DNA of 64,000 nucleotides, from assembly GCF_963975745.1 (NCBI RefSeq), contig NZ_CAXBIB010000005.1, positions 132,271-196,270 on the forward strand, given 5' to 3'. The stretch comes from Parvibaculum sp963975745 (GTDB lineage Bacteria > Pseudomonadota > Alphaproteobacteria > Parvibaculales > Parvibaculaceae). The notes under the pieces are model-generated. The model did not search any database, was not told the origin of the DNA, and saw only the letters and a program-made list of their open reading frames with translations. Both the position numbers and the translations under genes were made by a program. Each line of letters begins with the position of its first letter. The stretch's first letter is position 1. Of this stretch, positions 34,201 to 41,973 are shown in pieces.

Positions 34201-35145
34201 ATGACCGATACGACCGACCGACCATCCTCTTCTCCCGCCGCATCGCCGCGGACGCGTTTCGGCTGGCTGCGCGCATTGCTGGGCGCAGGCAATGGCGACA
34301 ACACGCTGCGCGAAAGCCTCGAGGAGGTAATCGAGGAGCATGATGGAACGCGGCGCAGTCTGACCGATCAGGAGCGCCACATGCTGGTCAATATCCTGAG
34401 CTTCGGCCAGTTGCGCGTCGACGATGTCATGGTTCCGCGCGCCGATGTGATTGCGGTGGAGGAAAATGCATCGCTGGAGGAAGTCCTGCGTCTCTATCGC
34501 GAATCGGCGCATTCGCGCATGCCGATCTATCGCGAGACGCTGGACGATCCGATCGGCATGGTGCACATCAAGGATGTCATGGGGTGCCTGGCGCCGCTGG
34601 ATGGCACGGTCGACATGCGTCCGCCATTCACGCTCAGATCGATCCGTCGTGAGGTGCTGTTTGCGCCGCCGTCGATGCCGGCGCTCGATCTTCTGGTCAA
34701 GATGCAGGCGACCCGCATCCATCTTGCTTTGGTGATCGACGAGTATGGCGGCACGGACGGTCTGGTTTCGATCGAGGATCTGGTCGAACAGATCGTTGGC
34801 GAGATCGAGGATGAACACGATACGGATGAGGGACCGGCCCTTGTGCGACGCGAAGATGGCACCATCGATGCCGACGCGCGCTGCCCGATCGAGGAACTCG
34901 AAGAGATGACGGGCCTCCGGTTGATCGAAAGCGGCGACGAGGACGATGTCGACACGCTGGGTGGGTTGGTGTCCTCGCTTCTCGGTCGCGTGCCTCTGCG
35001 CGGCGAAATGGTGCGTCATCCGGCCGGACTTGAATTCGAGGTCAAGGACGTCGATCCGCGCCGTATCAAGCGCATGCGCGTTCATCTTCTGCCCGCGGCC
35101 GGCTGCGCCGGCGAGGCGGCCCCCTCGACGACCGCGGCGAGCTGA
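34201..35145 (+). CDS. corC: CBS-domain protein, CorC/HlyC type
   Basis: 314 aa from ATG 34201. Two CBS domains (residues ~70-200: DVMVPRADVIAVEE and VIDEYGGTDGLVSIEDLVEQIVG) are followed by a CorC_HlyC transporter-associated domain (LIESGDEDDVDTLGGLVSSL, FEVKDVDPRRIKRMRV). No DUF21 membrane domain is present, so this is the soluble form associated with magnesium/cobalt efflux. The ybeY-corC-lnt order is conserved broadly in proteobacteria. Confidence 0.9.
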   Translation: MTDTTDRPSSSPAASPRTRFGWLRALLGAGNGDNTLRESLEEVIEEHDGTRRSLTDQERHMLVNILSFGQLRVDDVMVPRADVIAVEENASLEEVLRLYRESAHSRMPIYRETLDDPIGMVHIKDVMGCLAPLDGTVDMRPPFTLRSIRREVLFAPPSMPALDLLVKMQATRIHLALVIDEYGGTDGLVSIEDLVEQIVGEIEDEHDTDEGPALVRREDGTIDADARCPIEELEEMTGLRLIESGDEDDVDTLGGLVSSLLGRVPLRGEMVRHPAGLEFEVKDVDPRRIKRMRVHLLPAAGCAGEAAPSTTAAS

Positions 35146-35148
35146 CGC

Positions 35149-36822
35149 GTGCGGTTCGAGAACGGTCTTTCGGCCGCCGTCTACCATGTCGAGCGGATAG
35201 CGGCCGAACTTGCCGAGCTTCGCGGCTGGCGTCGTCTCGCTGCCGCCTTTCTCGCCGGTGCGCTGAGCACGCTGTCGCTGCCGCCCTATGATTTCTTCCC
35301 GATCCTCTTCCTGACTTTTCCGGTCCTGGTCTGGCTGCTTGACGGCGTCGGCGAGCCGACGCGCTCGCGACGGCGCCGCGTGATGTGGCGCGCCGGTTTA
35401 CTCGGCTGGTGGTTCGGATTCGGCTATTTCTTTCTGGGTCTCTACTGGATCGGCCACGCCTTTCTGGTTGAGGCGGACAAGTTCGCCTTTCTCCTGCCGC
35501 TCGCCGTGACGCTGCTGCCGGCGGGACTGGCACTCTTCACGGCCGCTGCCGCTGCGCTGGCGCGTCTCTTCTGGTACCGCGGCTACCGCCGCATCGCCGT
35601 TTTTGCGGTCGCATGGACGATCTTCGAGTGGTTGCGCGGCCATGTATTGACCGGCTTTCCCTGGAACCTGATCGGTCAGAGTTTCAGTGCGTCCGACGCG
35701 CTGCTGCAGGCGGGTGCCATGGTTGGCGCCTATGGACTTTCCTTCATCGCGCTGCTGATCGTGACCGCGCCCGCAACCTTCGACAGCCGCGTTCACGCGG
35801 CACGTCGCGGTTCCGGCATGGAACTGCTGGCGGCGCCGGCAATCGCCCTGGCCGGCCTTGCGCTTGTCTGGCTGGCCGGGGTTGCGCGCCTCTCGGCCGC
35901 GGACATCGCCGCGCCCGAGGCAACCGGCACATCGATCCGCATCGTTCATCCCAACACGCCGTTCGCCGACAAGTGGGACGACGAGGGACGCATCGTCGCG
36001 ATCATCGGTCAGTTGCTGCGCATGTCGCGCGAGCCGACGCCGGAACGCCCGCAGGGCATCGATGGCAACACGGTCGTTGTCTGGCCGGAAAATGCCGTGC
36101 CCGTTCTGCTGGCGCGCGAACCCTATGTGCTCTCGGCGATCGGCCGTGCGCTGCCGCCCGGCGCGCAGGTCATTGTCGGCTCCAATCGCGGCGAGCCGGC
36201 GCCGGATGGTCCGGCCAATCACCTGCGCGTCTTCTACAACAGCCTCTATGTCGTCGACGCCACCGGTGCGATTGCCGCTACCTATGACAAGCATCATCTT
36301 GTGCCCTTCGGCGAATATGTGCCGTTGCGCCATCTGCTCGGCCGTCTCGGTCTGCGCCAGCTGGTGCAGTTTCAGGGCAGCTTTGATGTCGGGCCGGGGC
36401 CGGTGACGCTCGACCTGCCGGGCATGCCATCCGTCAGTCCGCTGATTTGCTACGAGGTGATCTTTCCGGGCGGCATCGTCGCGCCGGACCGCAGGCCGCA
36501 ATGGTTGGTCAACATCACCAACGACGCCTGGTTCGGCGGCTCGATCGGACCGCATCAGCATTTGTCGCAGGCCCGCCTCCGCGCCGTCGAACAGGGGTTG
36601 CCGCTGGTTCGTTCGGCCAATAGCGGCATTTCGGCCCTGATCGATCCTTATGGCCGGCTGGTTGAGAGTCTGCCGCTCGACACCCAGGGCGTCATCGACG
36701 CCGCCTTGCCCGCAGCGCTGCCGCCCACGCTCTATGCCCGGCTCGGTGACGGTTTCCTGGTCCTGTTGCTGATCGCGACGGCCCTTGCCGCATCGTTCGG
36801 GCGCGCGCCGTTGAAACGCTAG
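35149..36822 (+). CDS. lnt: Apolipoprotein N-acyltransferase
   Basis: 557 aa from GTG 35149, four bases after the corC stop. Lnt adds the third acyl chain to lipoproteins in the inner membrane. The N-terminal ~240 residues hold several membrane helices (AAFLAGALSTLSLPPYDFFP and later). The nitrilase-like periplasmic domain has the Glu-Lys-Cys triad in WPENAVP, YDKHHLVPFGEYVP and PLICYEVIFPG, plus NITNDAWFG. A last helix lies at the C-terminus. A likely client in this window is the lipoprotein at 60553. Confidence 0.95.
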   Translation: MRFENGLSAAVYHVERIAAELAELRGWRRLAAAFLAGALSTLSLPPYDFFPILFLTFPVLVWLLDGVGEPTRSRRRRVMWRAGLLGWWFGFGYFFLGLYWIGHAFLVEADKFAFLLPLAVTLLPAGLALFTAAAAALARLFWYRGYRRIAVFAVAWTIFEWLRGHVLTGFPWNLIGQSFSASDALLQAGAMVGAYGLSFIALLIVTAPATFDSRVHAARRGSGMELLAAPAIALAGLALVWLAGVARLSAADIAAPEATGTSIRIVHPNTPFADKWDDEGRIVAIIGQLLRMSREPTPERPQGIDGNTVVVWPENAVPVLLAREPYVLSAIGRALPPGAQVIVGSNRGEPAPDGPANHLRVFYNSLYVVDATGAIAATYDKHHLVPFGEYVPLRHLLGRLGLRQLVQFQGSFDVGPGPVTLDLPGMPSVSPLICYEVIFPGGIVAPDRRPQWLVNITNDAWFGGSIGPHQHLSQARLRAVEQGLPLVRSANSGISALIDPYGRLVESLPLDTQGVIDAALPAALPPTLYARLGDGFLVLLLIATALAASFGRAPLKR

Positions 36823-36876
36823 CGCCTGGAGCCCCTGCTGAGACCGGGCAACGCGTTTCGCGGCCGGCACAGCGCC

Positions 36877-37036
36877 TTGTATTATGGCGAAATACTATAG
36901 ATATGCACTTATGTGCATATCTTTTTGCGCCGGACTGTTGACCCCGCACCCGATCCTTGCAAAAACCTTGTCGCCGGATCAGCCGCACGGGCATTTCGGG
37001 CACAAAACTCATCTCAAACCCATGAGGGAGATCAAA
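36877..37036 (+). promoter_or_regulatory. metK leader with AT-rich palindrome
   Basis: AGATATGCAC (36899-36908) pairs perfectly with GTGCATATCT (36913-36922) around TTAT, followed by five T residues. This is an AT-rich island in very GC-rich DNA. It could be an operator, or on RNA a short intrinsic terminator. Just before the start, CTCAT and ATGAG can pair around the sequence ahead of the GGGAG ribosome binding site. In related genomes a small HTH regulator gene often sits between lnt and metK; here none does. Confidence 0.5.
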
Positions 37037-38206
37037 TTGGCGCGGTCGAATTTCCTGTTCACGAGCGAATCCGTTTCAGAGGGCCACCCCGACAAGGTAT
37101 GCGACCGGATCTCCGACGCTGTCGTCGACCTCTATCTGGCGGGCGACCCCTTCTCGCGGGTCGCGTGTGAAACGCTGACCACGACCAACAAGATCGTGTT
37201 GGCCGGCGAAGTGCGCGGCCCGGCTTCGATCACCAAGGAGCAGATCGAGGAAACGGCGCGTCAGGCCGTGAAGGCGATCGGCTACGAACAGGCCGGCTTC
37301 CACTGGAAGAATGCCAGCGTCGACGTGCTGCTCCACGCGCAGTCGGCCGATATCGCCCAGGGCGTCGATGCAGCCGGCAACAAGGACGAAGGTGCCGGCG
37401 ACCAGGGCATCATGTTCGGCTATGCCTGCACCGAAACCGATGTGCTGATGCCCGCGCCGATCATCTATTCGCATCGCATCCTGAAGCGCATGGCCGAGGA
37501 TCGCCATTCGGGCAAGCGCCCCGAGTTCGAGCCCGATGCCAAAAGCCAGGTCACGCTGAAATACGAAAACGGCAAGCCGGTCGGCGTCACCTCGGTCGTC
37601 GTCTCGACACAGCACAAGGAAGGCGTCACGCAGGAAAAGCTGCGCGAACTGGTGCGCGCCTATGTCGAGGAAGTGTTGCCGGATGGCTGGTTTCCGCCGG
37701 ATGAGGAATTCTATGTCAATCCCACGGGCAAGTTCGTTATCGGTGGCCCCGACGGCGATGCCGGTCTGACCGGCCGCAAGATCATCGTCGACACCTATGG
37801 CGGCGCGGCGCCCCATGGCGGCGGCGCTTTCTCCGGCAAGGATCCGACGAAGGTCGACCGCTCCGCCGCCTATGCCGCGCGCTATCTCGCGAAAAACGTT
37901 GTCGCAGCGGGCCTTTCCGAGCGTTGCACGATCCAGCTTTCCTATGCGATCGGTGTTTCGAAGCCGCTCTCGATCTATGTCGATCTGCATGGCACCGGCA
38001 AGGTCGAGGAAGAGGCGGTCGAGAAGGCGGTCGCCAAATGCATGGACCTCTCGCCGCGCGGCATTCGCGAGCATCTCGGCCTCAACAGGCCGATCTATGA
38101 ACGCACGGCCGCCTATGGACATTTCGGCCGTACGCCGGATGCAGATGGCGGTTTCTCGTGGGAAAAGACCGATCTGGCCGACAAGCTGAAAGCGGAAATC
38201 CGCTGA
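37037..38206 (+). CDS. metK: S-adenosylmethionine synthase
   Basis: 389 aa from TTG 37037, chosen because GGGAG stands 6-7 nt upstream and the product begins MARSNFLFTSESVSEGHPDK at the family's usual N-terminus. ATG 37022 is in frame but contains that ribosome binding site. MetK makes SAM from methionine and ATP as a tetramer. Motifs are complete: GHPDK, GAGDQGIMFGYA, and GGGAFSGKDPTKVDRSAAY (phosphate and metal binding). SAM feeds the methyltransferases in this window, including trmB next door and MiaB. Confidence 0.95.
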   Translation: MARSNFLFTSESVSEGHPDKVCDRISDAVVDLYLAGDPFSRVACETLTTTNKIVLAGEVRGPASITKEQIEETARQAVKAIGYEQAGFHWKNASVDVLLHAQSADIAQGVDAAGNKDEGAGDQGIMFGYACTETDVLMPAPIIYSHRILKRMAEDRHSGKRPEFEPDAKSQVTLKYENGKPVGVTSVVVSTQHKEGVTQEKLRELVRAYVEEVLPDGWFPPDEEFYVNPTGKFVIGGPDGDAGLTGRKIIVDTYGGAAPHGGGAFSGKDPTKVDRSAAYAARYLAKNVVAAGLSERCTIQLSYAIGVSKPLSIYVDLHGTGKVEEEAVEKAVAKCMDLSPRGIREHLGLNRPIYERTAAYGHFGRTPDADGGFSWEKTDLADKLKAEIR

Positions 38207-38223
38207 GCCCTGCAAAGGCAGCC

Positions 38224-38931
38224 ATGCGCGACGGCGCGGGCGACGAGCCCCGCCGTCACGTCTACGGGCGGACCAAGGGCAAGACGCTGAAGCCCCGTCA
38301 GGCGAATTTGATGGAGACCCTGTTTCCCGGGGTCTCCATTTCGCTTGGCAGCGCTGCCATCGATCCCCGAAGCCTCTTTGAAGAGGTCGATGAGGTCTGG
38401 CTCGAAGTCGGCTTCGGCGGCGGCGAACATCTCGTCCACCATGCGGTGCGTCATCCGCGCGTCGGTTTTCTGGGCTGCGAGCCCTTCATCAACGGCGTTG
38501 CCAAGCTCGTCGCCGAAATCGATGAGCGCGCGCTCGCCAATGTCCGGATACTTGCCGACGATGCACGCTTCCTGCTGGAGCGCCTGACGCCGGCATCGCT
38601 GTCGCGCGTCAGTATTCTCTATCCCGACCCCTGGCCGAAAAAGCGTCATAACAAGCGTCGCTTCGTCAACGAGGAGACGCTCGGGCTTCTGGCCACCGCC
38701 CTGCGCCACGGCGGCGAACTGCGCTTTGCGAGCGACATCCCTGATTATATTGCCTGGACGCTGGCCCATATCGCCAAATTCAACCGGCAGAACGGCGAGG
38801 CTTTCTGCTGGACCGCCGAAAAGGCCGCCGACTGGCGTACCCCTTATGAAGACTGGCCCGGCACCCGCTACGAAGCCAAGGCCATCCGCGAGGGCCGGAT
38901 TCCGGCCTATCTGGCCTTCCGGCGTCTGTGA
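38224..38931 (+). CDS. trmB: tRNA (guanine-N7-)-methyltransferase
   Basis: 235 aa from ATG 38224, with AAAGG 6 nt upstream and 17 bp after the metK stop. TrmB puts N7-methyl on G46 of tRNAs using SAM. The SAM motif is EVGFGGGEHLVHHA, the catalytic and tRNA-binding block is YPDPWPKKRHNKRR, and the protein ends in TRYEAKAIREGRIPAYLA, as the family does. metK and trmB adjacency is common in alphaproteobacteria and couples SAM supply with use. Confidence 0.94.
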   Translation: MRDGAGDEPRRHVYGRTKGKTLKPRQANLMETLFPGVSISLGSAAIDPRSLFEEVDEVWLEVGFGGGEHLVHHAVRHPRVGFLGCEPFINGVAKLVAEIDERALANVRILADDARFLLERLTPASLSRVSILYPDPWPKKRHNKRRFVNEETLGLLATALRHGGELRFASDIPDYIAWTLAHIAKFNRQNGEAFCWTAEKAADWRTPYEDWPGTRYEAKAIREGRIPAYLAFRRL

Positions 38932-38942
38932 CGCCGCAGCCC

Positions 38943-38972
38943 TTGCCCCGCAGCCTGAAAAGGGTCTATATA
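38943..38972 (+). promoter_or_regulatory. Candidate sigma-70 promoter of the rimP-nusA-infB operon
   Basis: TTGCCC (38943-38948), an 18-bp spacer and TATATA (38967-38972). Transcription would begin near 38980 and give a leader of about 90 nt that contains the terminator at 39002. It begins 11 bp after the trmB stop. Confidence 0.5.
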
Positions 38973-39001
38973 GGGCCCAATTAGTCAGCGATGCTCTCGA
39001 G

Positions 39002-39038
39002 AGTGGGCTGTCTCCGGAAACGGGGGCCCGCTTTTTTT
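39002..39038 (+). terminator. Intrinsic terminator in the rimP-nusA leader
   Basis: AGTGGGC (39002-39008) pairs with GCCCGCT (39026-39032). Inside it CTCCG and CGGGG pair around a GAAA loop, and seven T follow. It either ends the metK-trmB transcript or, being downstream of the promoter at 38943, attenuates the rimP operon. A CTCTCGAGAG palindrome just before it overlaps the left arm and could compete. Confidence 0.8.
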
Positions 39039-39069
39039 GTTTCTTGGGGCCGCGATTTCGGAGAACGCC

Positions 39070-39690
39070 TTGGCGACCATCGGTCTGGACAGGAAAGCGG
39101 CGAACGAGACGGCGGATACCGTGCTCGATACGCCGCTTGTCGCGAGCCCGGGGCCGGCGCGTCGCATCTTCGAATTGCTGCGCGGACCTGCCGAGGGGAT
39201 CGGCTTCGAGATCGTGCGCGTGCGTTTCGGCCTTCAGGACGGCCATACGCTGCAGATCATGGCCGAACGTCCCGACGGCACGATGTGTGTGGCCGATTGC
39301 GAGGAGCTGTCGCGCACCATCTCGGCGCTGCTCGACGTCGAGGATCCGATTCCGGGCGAATACAATCTCGAGATTTCCTCGCCCGGCATCGATCGCCCGC
39401 TGACCCGGCCCAAGGATTTCGAACGCTGGGCGGGCTTCGAAGCCAAGATCGAACTGACCGAGCCGATCGACGGGCGCAAGAGGTTTCGCGGTCTCCTTCA
39501 GGGCGTCGAGGACGGCGAGGTTCTCGTCGAATGCGAGATCGAGGGATTTTCGGAACCGCAGGTGCTCGGCCTGCCGTTCCGGCAGTTAAGCGAGGCCAAG
39601 CTCATCATGAGCGACGACCTCATCAGGGAAAGTCTCAAAAGACAGGGCCGGGCGGCATCCGCTCCCGATAGCCCCTCCGACGGAGAATAG
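39070..39690 (+). CDS. rimP: Ribosome maturation factor RimP
   Basis: 206 aa from TTG 39070, with GGAGA (39060-39064) 5 nt upstream. RimP helps 30S assembly. The N-terminal alpha/beta domain (residues ~30-110) has EGIGFEIVRVRFG and CEELSRTISALLDVED, followed by the SSPGIDRPLTRPKDFERWAG family signature and a C-terminal SH3-like barrel. It leads the operon rimP-nusA-ylxR-infB-rbfA-truB. Confidence 0.93.
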   Translation: MATIGLDRKAANETADTVLDTPLVASPGPARRIFELLRGPAEGIGFEIVRVRFGLQDGHTLQIMAERPDGTMCVADCEELSRTISALLDVEDPIPGEYNLEISSPGIDRPLTRPKDFERWAGFEAKIELTEPIDGRKRFRGLLQGVEDGEVLVECEIEGFSEPQVLGLPFRQLSEAKLIMSDDLIRESLKRQGRAASAPDSPSDGE

Positions 39691-39695
39691 AGAAA

Positions 39696-41306
39696 ATGGC
39701 AACGGCAGTTAGCGCCAACCGGCTTGAACTGTTGCAGATCGCAGATGCGGTCGCGCGTGAAAAGTCGATCGACCGCGAGGTCGTCATCGAAGCGATGGCG
39801 GAGGCGATCCAGAAGGCGGCCCGCTCGCGTTACGGCGCCGAGAACGAGATCCGCGCCCGCATCAATCCGCAGACCGGCGAAATTCGCCTGGTGCGGCTGC
39901 TCGAAGTGGTGGACGCCGTCGACAACGACGCCATTCAGATCGACATCAAGTCGGCGCAGCGCCGCAATCCGGCCGCTCAGCTCGGCGATCTGATCGAGGA
40001 TGAACTGCCGCCGGTCGATTTCGGCCGCATCGCCGCACAGACCGCCAAGCAGGTCATCGTGCAGAAGGTGCGCGATGCCGAACGCGAACGGCAGTATGAC
40101 GAATATCGCGACCGTATCGGCGAGGTCATCAATGGCATCGTCAAGCGCGTCGAATACGGCAATGTCATCGTCGATCTCGGCCGTGGCGAAGCGATCGTTC
40201 GCCGCGACGAACTTCTGCCGCGCGAGACCTTCCGCAACGGCGACCGCGTGCGTGCCTATATCTACGATGTGCGCCGCGAGCAGCGCGGCCCGCAGATTTT
40301 CCTCTCGCGCTCGCATCCGCAGTTCATGGCCAAGCTCTTCGCGCAGGAAGTGCCGGAAATCTATGACGGCATCATCGAGATCAAGGCAGTGGCCCGCGAT
40401 CCGGGCAGCCGTGCCAAGATCGCGGTGCTGTCGAACGACTCCTCGATCGATCCTGTCGGCGCCTGCGTCGGTATGCGCGGCAGCCGCGTCCAGGCGGTCG
40501 TCAACGAATTGCAGGGCGAGAAGATCGATATCATCCAGTGGTCGCCCGATGCGGCAACCTTCATCGTCAACGCCCTGGCGCCGGCGGAAGTCGCCAAGGT
40601 CGTGCTCGACGAAGACGCCCAGCGCATCGAAGTCGTGGTACCGGACGATCAGCTGTCGCTGGCCATCGGCCGGCGCGGCCAGAATGTTCGCCTCGCCTCG
40701 CAGCTGACCGGCTGGGACATCGACATCCTGACCGAGGCGGAAGAAAGCGAACGCCGTCAGGCCGAATTCCAGAGCCGCAGCGCGACCTTCGCCGAGGCGC
40801 TGGACGTCGACGAGATGATCGCCCAGCTGCTGGCGTCCGAGGGTTTTGCCTCGGTCGAGGAGGTGGCCTATGTCGATATCGACGAGATCGCCGGCATCGA
40901 AGGCTTCGACGAGGATACTGCGCAGGAAATCCAGAATCGCGCGCTTGAATATATCGAACGTCAGAATGCTGAATTTGACGAGAAGCGCCGTGCACTGGGC
41001 GTCGCCGACGAGCTTGGCGAAGTGCCGGGTGTCACCCCGAAGATGCTCGTGTCTTTCGGCGAGAGCGAAATCAGGACGGTCGAGGATCTGGCGGGCTGCG
41101 CCACCGACGATCTGATCGGCTGGAACGAGACGGTCAACGGCGAGCGCAAGCATCAGAAGGGCATTCTCGAGGATTTCGACGTGTCGTCCGAGGAGGCCAA
41201 CGACATGATCATGCAGGCGCGCCTGCGCGCCGGCTGGATCACCGAGGCCGATCTTGCGCCTGCCGAGCCGGCTGAGGAAGCGGGCGAGGTCGGTGAAGAA
41301 GCATAA
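39696..41306 (+). CDS. nusA: Transcription termination/antitermination factor NusA
   Basis: 536 aa from ATG 39696, five bases after rimP. NusA binds RNA polymerase and nascent RNA to affect pausing, termination and antitermination. Order: N-terminal polymerase-binding domain; S1 domain (residues ~135-200, GEVINGIVKRVEYGNVIVDL); two KH domains (RDPGSRAKIAVLSND, DPVGACVGMRGSRVQAV); then two helix-hairpin-helix acidic repeats (SVEEVAYVDIDEIAGIEGF and VEDLAGCATDDL). Its own leader has a strong terminator, so self-control is possible. Confidence 0.96.
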   Translation: MATAVSANRLELLQIADAVAREKSIDREVVIEAMAEAIQKAARSRYGAENEIRARINPQTGEIRLVRLLEVVDAVDNDAIQIDIKSAQRRNPAAQLGDLIEDELPPVDFGRIAAQTAKQVIVQKVRDAERERQYDEYRDRIGEVINGIVKRVEYGNVIVDLGRGEAIVRRDELLPRETFRNGDRVRAYIYDVRREQRGPQIFLSRSHPQFMAKLFAQEVPEIYDGIIEIKAVARDPGSRAKIAVLSNDSSIDPVGACVGMRGSRVQAVVNELQGEKIDIIQWSPDAATFIVNALAPAEVAKVVLDEDAQRIEVVVPDDQLSLAIGRRGQNVRLASQLTGWDIDILTEAEESERRQAEFQSRSATFAEALDVDEMIAQLLASEGFASVEEVAYVDIDEIAGIEGFDEDTAQEIQNRALEYIERQNAEFDEKRRALGVADELGEVPGVTPKMLVSFGESEIRTVEDLAGCATDDLIGWNETVNGERKHQKGILEDFDVSSEEANDMIMQARLRAGWITEADLAPAEPAEEAGEVGEEA

Positions 41307-41973
41307 AGAGGACGAGGAAAGCGCCCGCCGCTGCATCGTCACCGGTGAAAGCGGCTCGAAGGCGGCGCTGATCCGCTTCGTGCTGGACCCGGAGGGCCGT
41401 GTGGTGCCGGATCTGGCCGGGCGCCTGCCCGGCCGCGGACTCTGGGTTTCGGCGAGCCGCGAAGCGGTGGCGAGAGCGGTGGCCAGGGGACTTTTTGCCC
41501 GTGCCGCCAAGGCGTCGGCCCGGGCCGATGAAGGGCTGGCCGATCTGGTCGAGCATCTGCTGGCGCGCCGTGCTGCCGATGCGCTGGGTTTGGCGCGCAA
41601 GGCAGGTGCGCTGGTGGCCGGATTCGAGAAGGTGACGACGGCCATCGAGAAGGGCCGGATCGCCGGCCTGATCGAGGCCCGTGACGGTGCCGAGGATGGC
41701 CGGCGCAAGCTCGAACAGCGCCTTCGGGTGGCCAAAGAGCTTGGAATTCTGGGTGATGTGCCCGTTTTGAGCCCCCTTTGGGCGGACGAAATGGGTTTGG
41801 CATTGGGGCGCGGAAATGTGATACATGCAGCCCTGATCCAGGGAGGCATGCAGGCGAAAGTCTTGGCGGATCTTGCCAGACTGGAGCGCTATGGGCGGAA
41901 GGACCGCCCGGAAAACGCCCGCTCGGGCCCTCGAGGCGCGACGGGTGAGTGGGTAATTGAAGGACCGGAATGA
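41293..41973 (+). CDS. YlxR-type RNA-binding protein with L7Ae-like C-terminal domain
   Basis: 226 aa from GTG 41293, overlapping the nusA end by 14 bp; GCGAGG lies 3 nt upstream. The YlxR (DUF448) domain is residues ~5-90: ARRCIVTGESGSKAALIRFV, GRLPGRGLWVSASREAV. A second domain (ADALGLARKAGALVAGFEKV, then GLIEARDGAEDG) resembles the L7Ae/L30e fold. Such fusions are usual in alphaproteobacteria, whereas Bacillus encodes YlxR and YlxQ separately. YlxR proteins have been linked to RNA and nucleoid functions. It overlaps infB by 4 bp. Confidence 0.88.
   Translation: MKKHKEDEESARRCIVTGESGSKAALIRFVLDPEGRVVPDLAGRLPGRGLWVSASREAVARAVARGLFARAAKASARADEGLADLVEHLLARRAADALGLARKAGALVAGFEKVTTAIEKGRIAGLIEARDGAEDGRRKLEQRLRVAKELGILGDVPVLSPLWADEMGLALGRGNVIHAALIQGGMQAKVLADLARLERYGRKDRPENARSGPRGATGEWVIEGPE

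Noticed and set aside
36884..37036. In-frame extension of metK giving a signal-peptide-like N-terminus (MAKYYRYALMCISF)
   Set aside because: MetK is cytosolic, the extension is encoded by the AT-rich palindrome, and a good ribosome binding site precedes TTG 37037.
36823..37036. SAM riboswitch (SAM-II or SAM/SAH type) before metK
   Set aside because: I could not fit the leader to the conserved loops of these classes as I remember them. A covariance search would settle it; a significant hit would overturn this.
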